Positions 1-8,423 of a stretch of 51,534 nucleotides of DNA are shown piece after piece; the stretch's first letter is position 1, and each line of letters starts with the position of its first letter. This DNA comes from Deltaproteobacteria bacterium (lineage in GTDB: Bacteria > Myxococcota_A > Polyangia > Polyangiales > JADJMO01), in the NCBI GenBank assembly GCA_022843175.1, contig JALHOE010000040.1:1-51534 (forward strand). Direction: 5' to 3'. Position numbers and translations under genes: made by a program. The notes under the pieces were generated by a model. It saw only the letters and a program-made list of their open reading frames with translations. It did no database searches and had not been told where the DNA came from.

Positions 1-1
1 G

Positions 2-949
2 CTGCGTCGCTACGCCGCGGTCGCGCGCCGCGACGAGAGCGGAATCGTCGCGATCGAAGGGGACGACGCGCGCTCGATCGACGCGCTCGCCGAGCTCTTG
101 CGTCGCCCGCACCCGCCGCTCGAGCCAGCCTCGCTCGATCTCGTGCCGGTCGACTCGGACGAGGCGCACCAGCGGCGGATCGAGCGCGCGCTCGCGCTGA
201 TCGCCGCGGGCGATCTCTATGTCGTCAACGTCGCGCGCACGTTCCGCGGCGAGACCACGGCGCTCGCGACCGAGCTGCTCGCCGGGCTCCTCGCGCGCAC
301 GACCGCGCCGTTCGCCGCCGCGCTCGACCTCGGCGACCACGCGCTCGCGTGCTCGTCGCCCGAGCTGTTCCTCGACGTGGCCCACGGGTCGGTGCGCACC
401 TCGCCGATCAAGGGCACGCGGCCGCGCGGCGTCGATGCGCGAACCGATCGCGCCCACCTCGACGAGCTCGCGTGCGATCCCAAGGAGGCCGCAGAGCTGA
501 CGATGGTCGTCGATCTCGAGCGCAACGATCTCGGTCGGATCGCCGAGCTCGGCAGCGTCCGCGTTCCGCACGCGCCCCGCATCGAGACCACCCGCACCGT
601 GCACCACCGCGTGGCGGACGTCGTGGCGCGCTCGTCGTGCTCCCTCGGCGCGATCGTGCGGGCGACGTTCCCGAGCGGCTCGGTGACCGGCGCGCCGAAG
701 GTCCGCGCGATGGAGGTCATCGCCGAGCTCGAACGCGATCGACGCGGGGTGTACTGCGGGGCGATCCTCTCGCTCGCGCGCGACGGTCGGGCGCGGGCGG
801 CGATGGCGATCCGCACGGTCGTCGTCGACCGCGACCGTGGCGTCGCCGTCTACCAAGCCGGCGGCGGGGTGGTCGAGAGCAGCGACCCGGCGCGAGAGGT
901 GCGGGAAACCTTGTGGAAAGCTCGCCAGGTGCAGCGCGGCCCGGGATGA
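2..949 (+). CDS. pabB: Aminodeoxychorismate synthase component I (PabB), 5'-truncated by window edge
   Basis: This is the C-terminal 315 residues of a chorismate-binding enzyme; the frame is open to the window edge, so the true start lies upstream. The family converts chorismate to 4-amino-4-deoxychorismate, the first step of p-aminobenzoate and folate synthesis. Visible motifs are PIKGTRPRG, VDLERNDLGRI, FPSGSVTGAPKVRAM, YCGAI and AGGGVVESSDP, which together form the chorismate-binding core. The Lys in PIKGT is the residue known to separate PabB from anthranilate synthase TrpE, which has PIAGT, so PabB is preferred. The frame ends in TGA just before a lipoprotein gene on the same strand. The N-terminal domain and any fused glutaminase or lyase cannot be judged. 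Confidence 0.88.
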   Translation: MRRYAAVARRDESGIVAIEGDDARSIDALAELLRRPHPPLEPASLDLVPVDSDEAHQRRIERALALIAAGDLYVVNVARTFRGETTALATELLAGLLARTTAPFAAALDLGDHALACSSPELFLDVAHGSVRTSPIKGTRPRGVDARTDRAHLDELACDPKEAAELTMVVDLERNDLGRIAELGSVRVPHAPRIETTRTVHHRVADVVARSSCSLGAIVRATFPSGSVTGAPKVRAMEVIAELERDRRGVYCGAILSLARDGRARAAMAIRTVVVDRDRGVAVYQAGGGVVESSDPAREVRETLWKARQVQRGPG

Positions 950-1060
950 TACGGGCGCTCGATGCGCGACCCTGACAGGCCTGCCCTACTGAAAGCCTTC
1001 AGAAGCCTTCGAAAATACGAGGGATCCGCGAAGGCCCGATCCATGCACACTGGAACGGCA

Positions 1061-2116
1061 ATGCGTCGTGTGCTCCGCGTCCTCGCCGCCTGTGCGGTTC
1101 CGGGCGCACTCGTTTTCGGGTGCGGGAGCGCCGACACCCTGGAGTTCGCCCGCGGGAACCCCACCGTGACCGACGCGTCCGAGGACTCGCCCTACCCCGA
1201 CGCCGGCCCCCCCGCCCCCGACGCGGCCGCCACGGAAGCCGCCGACGACGTGGCAACGGGCATGAAGTGCCCCCCCGGCAAAGACGGCAAGTCCAACGTG
1301 TGTGTGCAGGTGCTCCGCGGCTCCGACGGCCCCTCGATCACGGCCGACGCGAAGGCCGCCTATGGCCTCGACGGTCGCGGCGCGGTGCTGATCGGCCTCG
1401 CGGCGGTGAAGCCCTCGGGTCGCGACGTGTCGCTCATCGCGCAGACCTGGCTGCCCACCGAGTCGAGCGGCGCCGGGAAGTTCGCGGCCACCGAGCTGCC
1501 GAAGGTCGTCGAGCTGTCCGTGCCCCCCGGCACCTACTGGGCCTACGCAGCTTTCCGCGATCAGGAGCCGTACATCCGGCCCACCGTCGCCATCGGCGAC
1601 TACCTGCCGCGCCTGGTCGAGCTCACGCAGGTCACGGTCGTCGCCGACATGGGCGCCACGGTCGACGTGCGGGTGCACCCGGTCCGCGCGGTCGACCTCG
1701 AGGTCAAGCTCACCGCCCCGCCGTCCGGCAGCGGTTCGGGCCCGATCGGCGCCTGGCTCATGAACGACAAGAAGATCGTGGGCGAGGGCCGCGTCCCGTG
1801 CGCCGATCTCTCCAGCGGCCGCACCGAGGTCGTTCGCGTCTTCACCACCTACACCGGCACGTTCGACGTCGGCGCGGCGCTGTTCGACTTCACCGCGCCG
1901 CTCGAAGACGTCACCGGCGCCATGCCCACCTTCCCGCCCGGCACGATCACCAGCGATCTGGCCGCCGGGGCCGGCGCCGTGAAGATCGGCGAGGGCGACT
2001 GGCTCGCGCCCACCCGCAAGCGCGTCGATCTCGAGAAGACGGTCCCACTCGGCGCGCCCAAGCCGACCGACGCGTTCCCCACGTGCGCGAGCTACGCGTA
2101 CGCGCCGCCCAAGTAG
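1061..2116 (+). CDS. Predicted lipoprotein of unknown function
   Basis: This 351-residue protein begins with a basic and hydrophobic signal ending in a lipobox (GALVFGCG), so it is probably lipidated and exported. The ATG at 1061 was chosen because it puts the signal peptide at the very N-terminus; the frame stays open upstream to 962. Residues after the Cys form a low-complexity Asp/Ala/Pro linker, followed by a globular part beginning near CPPGKDGKSNVCVQV. The protein looks beta-rich with carboxypeptidase-regulatory-like character, but no enzymatic motif is visible. Function is not recognised. The hydrolase gene downstream is convergent. Confidence 0.75.
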   Translation: MRRVLRVLAACAVPGALVFGCGSADTLEFARGNPTVTDASEDSPYPDAGPPAPDAAATEAADDVATGMKCPPGKDGKSNVCVQVLRGSDGPSITADAKAAYGLDGRGAVLIGLAAVKPSGRDVSLIAQTWLPTESSGAGKFAATELPKVVELSVPPGTYWAYAAFRDQEPYIRPTVAIGDYLPRLVELTQVTVVADMGATVDVRVHPVRAVDLEVKLTAPPSGSGSGPIGAWLMNDKKIVGEGRVPCADLSSGRTEVVRVFTTYTGTFDVGAALFDFTAPLEDVTGAMPTFPPGTITSDLAAGAGAVKIGEGDWLAPTRKRVDLEKTVPLGAPKPTDAFPTCASYAYAPPK

Positions 2117-2123
2117 CGGTCCA

Positions 2124-2930
2124 TCAAACGCGCGCGAGGAACTCGCGCAGCACGGCGTTGACCTCGCGCGGACGCTCCTCGACCGAGATGTGCGCCGCGC
2201 CGGGGATCACCACCAACCGTGCGTTGGGGATCGTCGCGGCGATGTGCTCGCTCTCGCGCACCGGCTGCGCGACGTCCTCGGCGCCGACGATCGCCATGGT
2301 GGGCAGCGAGAGGCTGCGGAGCGGCTCGGTGAGGTCGCTGCGATCGAAGATGCACTCGAGCGCGTTCCAGATCGACTCGCGATCGAGCCGCGCGACGTAG
2401 CTGCGCCAGGGCTCGACGAGCTCACCGCGGCGCTGCGCACGGGTGTGGGCCGAGAAGAACAGCGGCTCGACGCGGTCGAGGAGCGCGGGGATGACCCCGA
2501 GCTTTCGGCTGACCGTGCCCATCGCCATGTATTTGAGGCGATTTCCGAGCGGCTCGCGGCGCGCCGAGGTGTCCATGGGGACGATCGCCGTCAGCCGGTG
2601 CGGCGCGCGCACGGCCATCGTCATGGCCACCATGCCGCCCCACGAGAGGCCGACGAACGCGGCCTTCTCGACGTCGCGCGCGTCCATCACCGCCTCGACG
2701 CAGCGGACGCAGTCGGCCATGTCGAACGCGCGGTGCACGGTGGAGCTGCGGCCGTGGCCGGGGGCGTCGATGTTGATGACGCGGTGGTCGCGCCGCAGCT
2801 CCTCGACCTGCGCCTTCCACATGCCGCCGTGGTGGAGGAAGCTGTGCCAGAGCACCACCGGCCGGCCCTCGCCGACATCGTCCACGTAGAGGTCACCGAG
2901 CGGCGTCCCGATGCGCATTGCGGCCGGCAT
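2124..2930 (-). CDS. Alpha/beta hydrolase
   Basis: The 268-residue protein has the layout of a soluble alpha/beta-fold hydrolase. The nucleophile elbow is GLSWGG with Ser96, the acid is probably Asp219 in GAEDVAQP, and the catalytic base is His247 in GAAHIS. An HxxxHHGG oxyanion-type stretch lies near residues 29-36 and DAPGHGRS near 55-62. These features resemble 3-oxoadipate enol-lactonase-like and related esterases, but substrate cannot be set from sequence. No signal peptide is seen, so it is expected to be cytoplasmic. A slightly later ATG (residue 5) is an alternative start. It diverges from the RlmN-like gene with only 37 bp between start codons. Confidence 0.87.
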   Translation of the reverse strand: MPAAMRIGTPLGDLYVDDVGEGRPVVLWHSFLHHGGMWKAQVEELRRDHRVINIDAPGHGRSSTVHRAFDMADCVRCVEAVMDARDVEKAAFVGLSWGGMVAMTMAVRAPHRLTAIVPMDTSARREPLGNRLKYMAMGTVSRKLGVIPALLDRVEPLFFSAHTRAQRRGELVEPWRSYVARLDRESIWNALECIFDRSDLTEPLRSLSLPTMAIVGAEDVAQPVRESEHIAATIPNARLVVIPGAAHISVEERPREVNAVLREFLARV

Positions 2931-2967
2931 CCTCGCCGATAGGGGGCATCTGCGCTAGTGACGTTCG

Positions 2968-4023
2968 GTGGAGGCGATTCAGGGCAGCACCCCCGAGGAG
3001 GTCGAGCGCGCGTGCGGCGTGTCGATCACCGCTGCCCGCAAGATGGTCGCGGCGGTGCACCAGCGCTTCGTCGACGACCTCACCGGCCACATGCCGAAGA
3101 ACACCCGGCGGGTCGAGGCCGACGCGATCCGCGCGCGCTATCGCGTGGGCGTGCTGAGGGTCGTCGCGCGCGAGGCGTCGGCGATCGATCCCTTCGTCAA
3201 ATACGTCCTCGAGTGCGAGGACGGCGCGCGCATCGAGGCGGTGCGCATCCCGCTCGAGAAGCCGAATCGCTTCGTGGTGTGCGTCTCGTCGCAGGTCGGC
3301 TGCGCGATCGGCTGCACCTTCTGCGCGACGGGCCGGCTCGGTCTCACGCGCAACCTCGAGCCGTGGGAGATCGTCGAGCAGGTGCGCATCGTGCGCCGCG
3401 ATCTGCCCGAGGGCGGGCGCGTGCACGGCGTCGTGTTCCAGGGCATGGGCGAGCCGCTCGCCAACGTCGAGCGGGTGATCCGCGCGATCACCGTGCTGCA
3501 CGACCCGTGCGGGCAGTCGATCGAGCAGCGCAACATCACGGTGTGCACGGTGGGCGTGCCGAGCGGCATTCGTCGCCTCATGGCGTCGGGCATTCGGGTG
3601 CGTCTTGGTCTCTCGATCTCGAGCGCGCGTCGCGAGGTGCGTCGTTCGCTGGTGCCGGTCGAGAAGAGCAACCCGCTCTCCGAGGTGCTCGACGCCGCGG
3701 TCGAGTTCGTGAAGCAGAACGGCGACGCGCCGATGTTCGCGGTCACGCCGCTCGCCGGCGTCAACACGCACGACGCCGATGCAGAGGCGCTCGCGGAGAT
3801 CGTGCGCGACTTCCGCGCCCGCACCGGCGTCTCGCCGCGGCTGTCACTCGTCCCCTACAACTCGATCGGCGCCGGCGATCCGTTCGAGCGCGCGAGCGAC
3901 GAGGAGTACGACGGCTTCCACAAGCGCCTGGCGGCGATCGGGGTGCCGGTCGTACGCAGGTACTCGGGCGGGAGCGACGTGAGCGCGGCGTGCGGGCAGC
4001 TGGTGGCGCGCGTCGCGGGTTGA
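2968..4023 (+). CDS. RlmN/Cfr-family radical SAM RNA methyltransferase
   Basis: The 351-residue protein carries the complete radical SAM signature: Cys112, Cys116 and Cys119 in CAIGCTFC bind the 4Fe-4S cluster. Cys105 (in VCVSSQVGC) and Cys342 (in SAACGQL) match the two extra cysteines used by RlmN/Cfr for methyl transfer, and GMGEPLAN is the family motif at 159-166. Known members methylate C2 of adenosine in 23S rRNA (A2503) and some tRNAs. The first hundred residues do not show the usual RlmN helical domain clearly, so it may be a second, divergent paralogue rather than the housekeeping RlmN. The start is GTG at 2968. Confidence 0.85.
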   Translation: MEAIQGSTPEEVERACGVSITAARKMVAAVHQRFVDDLTGHMPKNTRRVEADAIRARYRVGVLRVVAREASAIDPFVKYVLECEDGARIEAVRIPLEKPNRFVVCVSSQVGCAIGCTFCATGRLGLTRNLEPWEIVEQVRIVRRDLPEGGRVHGVVFQGMGEPLANVERVIRAITVLHDPCGQSIEQRNITVCTVGVPSGIRRLMASGIRVRLGLSISSARREVRRSLVPVEKSNPLSEVLDAAVEFVKQNGDAPMFAVTPLAGVNTHDADAEALAEIVRDFRARTGVSPRLSLVPYNSIGAGDPFERASDEEYDGFHKRLAAIGVPVVRRYSGGSDVSAACGQLVARVAG

Positions 4024-4291
4024 CGACGCGAACGACGGGTTGGGCGCGCGCGTCGGCGCCTCGCGTGTGAATGGGCCTCCGCTCGCGCTCGCGGGCTCGC
4101 GGGAAGCGTCGCGCTACACGTCCATCGCACCGCTACGACGTCGACGACTCCGATCCTCCGACGAGCGGCAGCATGGCCACCCCATCGGACGAACGGATGC
4201 CAGCACGTGCCATGCGCGACCCCGGCGTCGGGCTCGCGTACGCGAAGGGCGCGGAATGGACGGTTGGTACGCCGCGTGCGACCACCCGGGC

Positions 4292-4582
4292 ATGCGACGC
4301 TCGCTCTTCGCCGCCGTCCTCCTCCTCGCTTGCGGAAGCAGCGAGCCGGCCTCCCCGCCGGAGGGGCTCCAGTCGACCGGCGTGCCGTGCACCGTCACCA
4401 ACAAGATCTGCTGCAGCGGCGACGTGGGCGACTCTCCGGTCTGTCACAGCGGCACCTGGTACTGCCCGCCACGCCTGCCCGAATTCATCGAATCGGCGAA
4501 GTGCAACTACTCGCGAGCGACACCGCCGGACACCGGAACGGTCTCCGACGGAGCGCCGAGCGATGCGGCCGACGACGGTTGA
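4292..4582 (+). CDS. Small Cys-rich lipoprotein
   Basis: The product is 96 residues. A short signal (MRRSLFAAVLLLACGS) ends in the lipobox LLAC, so lipidation is likely. The mature part has six further Cys residues, including ICCSGDVGDSPVC and WYCPP, suggesting disulfides in the periplasm or at the surface. The tail is an Asp/Ala/Thr-rich segment. The ATG at 4292 was chosen because the signal begins there; the frame extends upstream without a better start. No family is recognised. Confidence 0.7.
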   Translation: MRRSLFAAVLLLACGSSEPASPPEGLQSTGVPCTVTNKICCSGDVGDSPVCHSGTWYCPPRLPEFIESAKCNYSRATPPDTGTVSDGAPSDAADDG

Positions 4583-4903
4583 ACGACGTCTCTGGAGCGA
4601 CCGTCGATCACGGAGTCGTTTCGCATACCGCTTCTCGAAGCGTGACCCGCTCGAGGGCGAGACGCCGCGGCGTCACCTTGCCGGCGAGTGCGAGCCGCGC
4701 ACCGGTCTCCTCGAGACGCTCGGCTCGCTCTCGCGATCGGCGGAGGCGTACCTCGCGCGCGACCCATGATTCACGACGTCGCCGTCGTCGGCGGTCCCGC
4801 GGCGCGAGGATTTTCTTGATTCACCGGTTGCGCCGAGAGGTGGGGCTGTGTAGGGTGCGCGCGCACAGTGTTTCCGTTTGCTTGAAACAAGGAGAATCCT
4901 CTC
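4583..4903. other. Gene-free stretch between two lipoprotein genes
   Basis: No convincing gene was found in these 321 bases. They contain a perfect 12-bp palindrome at 4855-4866 (GTGCGC/GCGCAC), which could be an operator or a chance self-complementary site, and the ribosome binding site for the gene at 4904. A minus-strand open frame around 4605-4769 was considered but lacks a start codon. Confidence 0.5.
4889..4895 (+). promoter_or_regulatory. Ribosome binding site supporting a GTG start
   Basis: AAGGAGA lies eight bases ahead of the GTG at 4904. It favours that start over the downstream in-frame ATG at 4913. Confidence 0.75.
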
Positions 4904-5644
4904 GTGAAACGAATGAGCCTTTCGGTCCTCTCCGTCGCCTTTGTCTCCCTCGCCGCCTGTGGCAACGCCGACCTCAAGCCCAGCTCCGACGGACCGACCG
5001 TGACAGCGAGCCAGGCGCTCACCAGTCACGCGAAGTGGAGCGGCGGTGCAGCGTCCGCTTCGTACGGAACCGAGTTCGGTGGCACGTACGTCGACGTCAG
5101 CGAGAACGCGAGCGGCGGAACGCGCACGGCGTGGCTCTCGTACAACCGTTGGTCGGTCGATCCGACGAGCAAGACGTGCTGGACCGAGACCTACCCGCCG
5201 AAGGGCGGCGGCGACCCGATCACCGTCGAGATCTGCGATTACACGCGACGCAGCTGGGAGTACGGCTACGGCCAGATCGCGGCGGCAGATTTCAGCATGA
5301 AAGCCGGCAGCGCGCAGCTCGCGACGTCGGTCGCCAACGGTGCGAACTTCTACATCGAGACCTGCACCTTCGACGCGTCGACGCAGATCTACGCTTGCAC
5401 CAACAGCGGCGGCGGCGCGATCGCGCTCACCTGGCACAAGAACGGCGAGTCATCGCAGTTCCAGAACGGCGTCAGCGAGAACACGTACGGCAAGTACATG
5501 TGGCGCACGACCGGCCAGTACCGTGGCCTCTCGGCGGATGCCTCGGGCACCGCGTTCGGCTCGGCGATGACCGCGACCGGCTGGCTCTCTTCGAGCCGCG
5601 GCGGCACCGTCTCGAAGGACATCGTCCTCGCTCCGAAGCCGTGA
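4904..5644 (+). CDS. Predicted lipoprotein of unknown function
   Basis: The 246-residue protein starts at a GTG with a good Shine-Dalgarno site. The signal peptide ends in the lipobox SLAACG, so a lipidated exported protein is expected. The mature protein is rich in Ser, Thr, Gly, Tyr and Trp and reads like an all-beta fold, with paired Cys residues (KTCW, EICDY, IETCTF, YACTN) that could form disulfides. No known domain or catalytic motif is visible. Two strong hairpins lie directly downstream, which suggests it is transcribed on its own. Confidence 0.8.
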   Translation: MKRMSLSVLSVAFVSLAACGNADLKPSSDGPTVTASQALTSHAKWSGGAASASYGTEFGGTYVDVSENASGGTRTAWLSYNRWSVDPTSKTCWTETYPPKGGGDPITVEICDYTRRSWEYGYGQIAAADFSMKAGSAQLATSVANGANFYIETCTFDASTQIYACTNSGGGAIALTWHKNGESSQFQNGVSENTYGKYMWRTTGQYRGLSADASGTAFGSAMTATGWLSSSRGGTVSKDIVLAPKP

Positions 5645-5649
5645 CAGGC

Positions 5650-5669
5650 GCCTCTCGATTCTGAGAGGC
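5650..5669 (+). terminator. Hairpin downstream of lipoprotein gene
   Basis: A 7-bp perfect stem (GCCTCTC/GAGAGGC) with a 6-base loop begins six bases after the stop of the gene ending at 5644. There is no T-tract, so it may act with the next hairpin. Confidence 0.5.
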
Positions 5670-5675
5670 CTCGCG

Positions 5676-5705
5676 AGGGCGCGCGACCGTTTGGTCGTGC
5701 GCCCT
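5676..5705 (+). terminator. Strong terminator-type hairpin
   Basis: A 13-bp stem with one G-T wobble closes on a GTTT loop (left arm 5676-5688, right arm 5693-5705). It is followed by a pyrimidine-rich stretch (TCGCCTTTCTC). This is a plausible intrinsic terminator for the lipoprotein gene upstream. Confidence 0.7.
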
Positions 5706-5787
5706 TCGCCTTTCTCGCGTGGTCGGACGACTGAGCCACGCCCGCGCGCGTCCTATCGTCCGCTGGAAGGCGGAGTAACCTTCCCTG

Positions 5788-6411
5788 ATGCGTTGGTGGG
5801 TCGTCGCGCTGGTCGCGTGTGGCAGGACGCCCGAACAGGTGTCGGCTGTGAGCAGTGAAAAGGTAGCCTCCGCGCCGGAGAAGCCGGCCCCGGAGAAGCC
5901 AGCCGTGTCCGCGCAGCCGGAACCCTCGACCGAGCCCGTGGCGAGCGTCAGCGCAACGGCCGCGAAGCCTAAGACGTTGAGCAGCGCGGAGCACGACGCG
6001 CTCGCAAAAGCGCTCGACGCGCTCGATATGAAGCCGCTCGGCTCGCTCGGAGGCAAGAGCAAGCCTGACGACAGCTTGCCGACGACGACCGTCAAGGCAT
6101 CAGCCGGTGAGGTCAGCACCGGTGCAGCAGTTTCCGGCCCGCCGGGCGCGGATGCGGTCATCGCGCGCAACCGCTGGCGCTTCAAGGCTTGCTACAACAA
6201 GCAGCTCGCGCTCGATCCCGGCGCAGCGGGCACCATCAAAGTGTCGGTGAGCACCAACGCTGACGGCGAAGTGACCTCCGCCACGCAGGTATCGAGCACG
6301 GCGCCGGCGATGCTCAGTGCGTGCACGACGACGGCCTTCAAGTCGATGAAGTTCGACCCCGCTGCCGCCGCGAAGTTCACGGTACCCGTAGTGTTCTCGC
6401 CCAAACAATAG
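5788..6411 (+). CDS. Lipoprotein with AgmX/PglI-type C-terminal tail
   Basis: The product is 207 residues. A very short signal (MRWWVVALVACG) ends in a lipobox. A long Pro/Glu/Ala/Ser-rich linker (about residues 15-100) is followed by a compact domain at about 120-207. That domain has the pattern RFKACYNKQL, GTIKVSVSTNADGEV, a second Cys in LSACTT, then AFKSMKFDPA and a final beta strand. This matches the AgmX/PglI-type, TonB-C-like module often found at the end of myxobacterial envelope proteins. Substrate or partner is unknown. A second gene with the same module follows at 6553. Confidence 0.78.
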   Translation: MRWWVVALVACGRTPEQVSAVSSEKVASAPEKPAPEKPAVSAQPEPSTEPVASVSATAAKPKTLSSAEHDALAKALDALDMKPLGSLGGKSKPDDSLPTTTVKASAGEVSTGAAVSGPPGADAVIARNRWRFKACYNKQLALDPGAAGTIKVSVSTNADGEVTSATQVSSTAPAMLSACTTTAFKSMKFDPAAAAKFTVPVVFSPKQ

Positions 6412-6552
6412 GTCATCGCCGCGCGCGCCACGGTCCGGGGGGGAAGAACAACTGTGGTTGCGGCAGGCCGCCCCCCGCCTCGTGCAGGCCGGAGACATCG
6501 ACCCGAGCCGCGCCCGCTGAGAGCATGGCGCGAGGTGGCGTATGTTGGGCGA

Positions 6553-7503
6553 ATGCGTGCATGGTCGATAGCCGTTCTACTCGTCGCATGCGCGACCGAG
6601 GCGCCTCCACCGCGCGCGGCCGCGCCCGTGCTTTCCCCTTCGTCGAGCGCCGCGCCGGTGGCCTCCGCTCCGTCGAGCGCTGCGCCGTCGGCGTCCGTTG
6701 TCGCGTCGGCGTCTGCTTCCGCGACTAACGCGGCGCCGAGCGATGACGACACGCCGCCGGAAGGGGCGCTCGGGTTCGGCCTCGGCCTCGTCGATCGTTG
6801 CGTCGGCGGCTTTTCGATCCAGGGCCTTAACACGGGCCTCACTCCGCGCGAGCTCCGCGGCGAGGTCGAGAGCGCGACGGGCGGGCTCACGCTCGACCTG
6901 GTGCGTGCGAAGATCTGCGCGGCGTTCTACGGAAAGCCGCACGACTGCTTCGTCGCCGCGAAGGCGACGCTCGGCGACAAGCCGACGACCGCGCTCATCA
7001 CGCTCGAGATCGAGAAGACGGGCTCGGTCGCGAGCGCGAAGGCCGAGAAGTCCGACGCCGACGCGAAGCTCTCGGCGTGTTTCGCCGATGCGTTGAAGGG
7101 CGTGTCCTTCGCGGCGGCGAAGGCGAAGACCACGGTAAAATATCGCTTCGACGTTCCCGAAAAGGGCCCGCCGACCGGAAAGATCAGCGAGGGCGCGGTC
7201 GTCGTGAGCACCGGCCTCATGCGCGACATCGTTCGCCGGGTCGTTCGCGTTCGCTTCAGCGCGCTGCGCGCCTGTTATGAGAAGGTCATCAAGACGAACC
7301 CGAAGCTAGAGGGCACGGTCACCGTGTCGTTCGCGATCCAACCGGACGGCTCGATGAAAGATCTCAAGACGACGGGCTCGCTCACCGACGCTGCCGTGCT
7401 CGGGTGCGTCACAAAGAATTTCTTGTCGATGGCGTTCCCGGAGCCGGAGAAGAAGGCGACCGTCACCGTCACCTATCCGCTGATCTACTCAATTGCGCCA
7501 TAG
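6553..7503 (+). CDS. Lipoprotein with two tandem AgmX/PglI-like modules
   Basis: The 316-residue protein begins with MRAWSIAVLLVACAT, a lipoprotein signal with lipobox LVAC. An Ala/Ser/Pro-rich linker covers about residues 17-70. Two similar modules follow. The first runs over about 115-200 (KICAAFYGKPHDCF, LITLEIEKTGSVASAK, LSACFADALKGVSF). The second covers about 230-316 (LRACYEKVIKTNPKLEGTV, SFAIQPDGSMKD, LGCVTKNFLSMAFPEP). The second matches the AgmX/PglI tail best; the first looks like a diverged duplicate. The ATG at 6553 was chosen because the signal starts there. It is probably an envelope protein; its role is unknown. Confidence 0.78.
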   Translation: MRAWSIAVLLVACATEAPPPRAAAPVLSPSSSAAPVASAPSSAAPSASVVASASASATNAAPSDDDTPPEGALGFGLGLVDRCVGGFSIQGLNTGLTPRELRGEVESATGGLTLDLVRAKICAAFYGKPHDCFVAAKATLGDKPTTALITLEIEKTGSVASAKAEKSDADAKLSACFADALKGVSFAAAKAKTTVKYRFDVPEKGPPTGKISEGAVVVSTGLMRDIVRRVVRVRFSALRACYEKVIKTNPKLEGTVTVSFAIQPDGSMKDLKTTGSLTDAAVLGCVTKNFLSMAFPEPEKKATVTVTYPLIYSIAP

Positions 7504-7754
7504 CTCGTGTTGCCGCAGTCGGCGCGGTGATGGCGGGGCGAAGCATCATCGAGGCCAGTGTAGCCGTGGTCACCCCTGCGCTTCGCTTCCAAGCGGCGGT
7601 GCGACACGTCCGCCCGCCACACGCCCTCGAGCGACTCGACCTTCGGCACCGAGGCCGCGTCGTCGCGCGTCGGCTCGATGCGCGAGGCGATGGAGACGAT
7701 GGTGACCGGTCGCGCGGGCTCGTGGCCGGCGAAGCGGTGACCTCGTCGGCGGAT
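7489..7754 (-). pseudogene. Open frame continuing in phase past the stop of the 78-residue gene
   Basis: Immediately after the TAG at 7755-7757 the same minus-strand frame stays open for about 85 codons, with G/C-rich third positions and peptides such as HEPARPVTIVSIASRIEPT. No credible start codon or ribosome binding site is present. It could be a decayed downstream gene, a former C-terminal extension cut off by a nonsense mutation, or a chance open frame in GC-rich DNA. Its 3' end overlaps the plus-strand gene ending at 7503. Confidence 0.2.
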
Positions 7755-7991
7755 CTACGTCGGCAGCGGAGCGTCGAACGCCTCGACGTCGAGGCACAGG
7801 GTGGCGGGGGCATCACCGACGGACGCGAGGAGGCGCAGGCCCGTCACCCGGGCGTAGCTCTTCGTCTCGACGAGCTCGATCTGGGCGCCGATCGGCAGCG
7901 TGACGACGCCGTGCAGGCGCATGATCACGACCTTGAGCTTGTGGTCGTAGACGACGGTGTGCGGGGCGAGCGAGACGAGAGGGCTGTCCAT
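7755..7991 (-). CDS. Small conserved-looking protein of unknown function
   Basis: The product is 78 residues with no signal peptide or membrane segment. It reads as a small beta-rich domain (HTVVYDHKLKVVIMRLHGV, IGAQIELVETKSYARVTGL). The start ATG lies two bases after the stop codon of the GlsB-like gene, so the two are probably co-transcribed. Codon use matches neighbouring genes. No family is recognised. Confidence 0.6.
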   Translation of the reverse strand: MDSPLVSLAPHTVVYDHKLKVVIMRLHGVVTLPIGAQIELVETKSYARVTGLRLLASVGDAPATLCLDVEAFDAPLPT

Positions 7992-7993
7992 GG

Positions 7994-8269
7994 CTACGAA
8001 GCCCGTCTTCCGCTCGTCAGCGAGCGAACGAGACGCAACAACAAAAGCAGGGCAATGGCGCCGATGAAGGCGACGAAGATGACGCCGGCGATCCCCGAGA
8101 AGGGCGTGCGCCAGCCGAGCGCGCGGAAGAGGTAGCCCCCGAAGAACGAGCCGACGACGCCGAGGATGATGTCCCCAATCAGCCCGTAGCCCCCTCCGAC
8201 CACGGCCGACGCGAGCCACCCGGCGATCAAGCCGACGACGATCCAAACCAGAATGCTCTCGCCGGTCAT
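7994..8269 (-). CDS. GlsB/YeaQ/YmgE-family stress-response membrane protein
   Basis: The 91-residue protein has three hydrophobic segments with the small-residue patterns of this family: GLIAGWLASAVVGGG, GDIILGVVGSFFGGYLF and a C-terminal helix FIGAIALLLLLRLVRSL. Members are small inner-membrane proteins of the transglycosylase-associated family, often induced by stress; their biochemical role is not settled. The length fits the family (about 80-95 residues). It heads a likely two-gene unit with the 78-residue gene downstream. Confidence 0.88.
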   Translation of the reverse strand: MTGESILVWIVVGLIAGWLASAVVGGGYGLIGDIILGVVGSFFGGYLFRALGWRTPFSGIAGVIFVAFIGAIALLLLLRLVRSLTSGRRAS

Positions 8270-8423
8270 GCGGAGAGTTGGAGTCGCCGAAGACCCAAGC
8301 GTTGCTCCACCGTGCGAAATGGGGTCGCCCGCCTACGGCCCCGATCCTCCCCGGATGATCGAGCTTCACCCGCCGTGATCGTGCGCCGCGCGGTTCTTCC
8401 CGCGGCTGCGACGCCGACGCGGC

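Noticed and set aside
4605-4769. Minus-strand frame encoding a peptide with RLALAGKVTPRRLALERVTL
   Set aside because: It reads like protein and has fair third-position bias, but it lacks a start codon and is only about 50 codons; no homologue is recalled.
4207-5664. Long plus-strand Arg-rich frame over two lipoprotein genes
   Set aside because: It is an off-frame shadow in GC-rich DNA; the lipoprotein frames have signals, ribosome binding sites and proper codon use.
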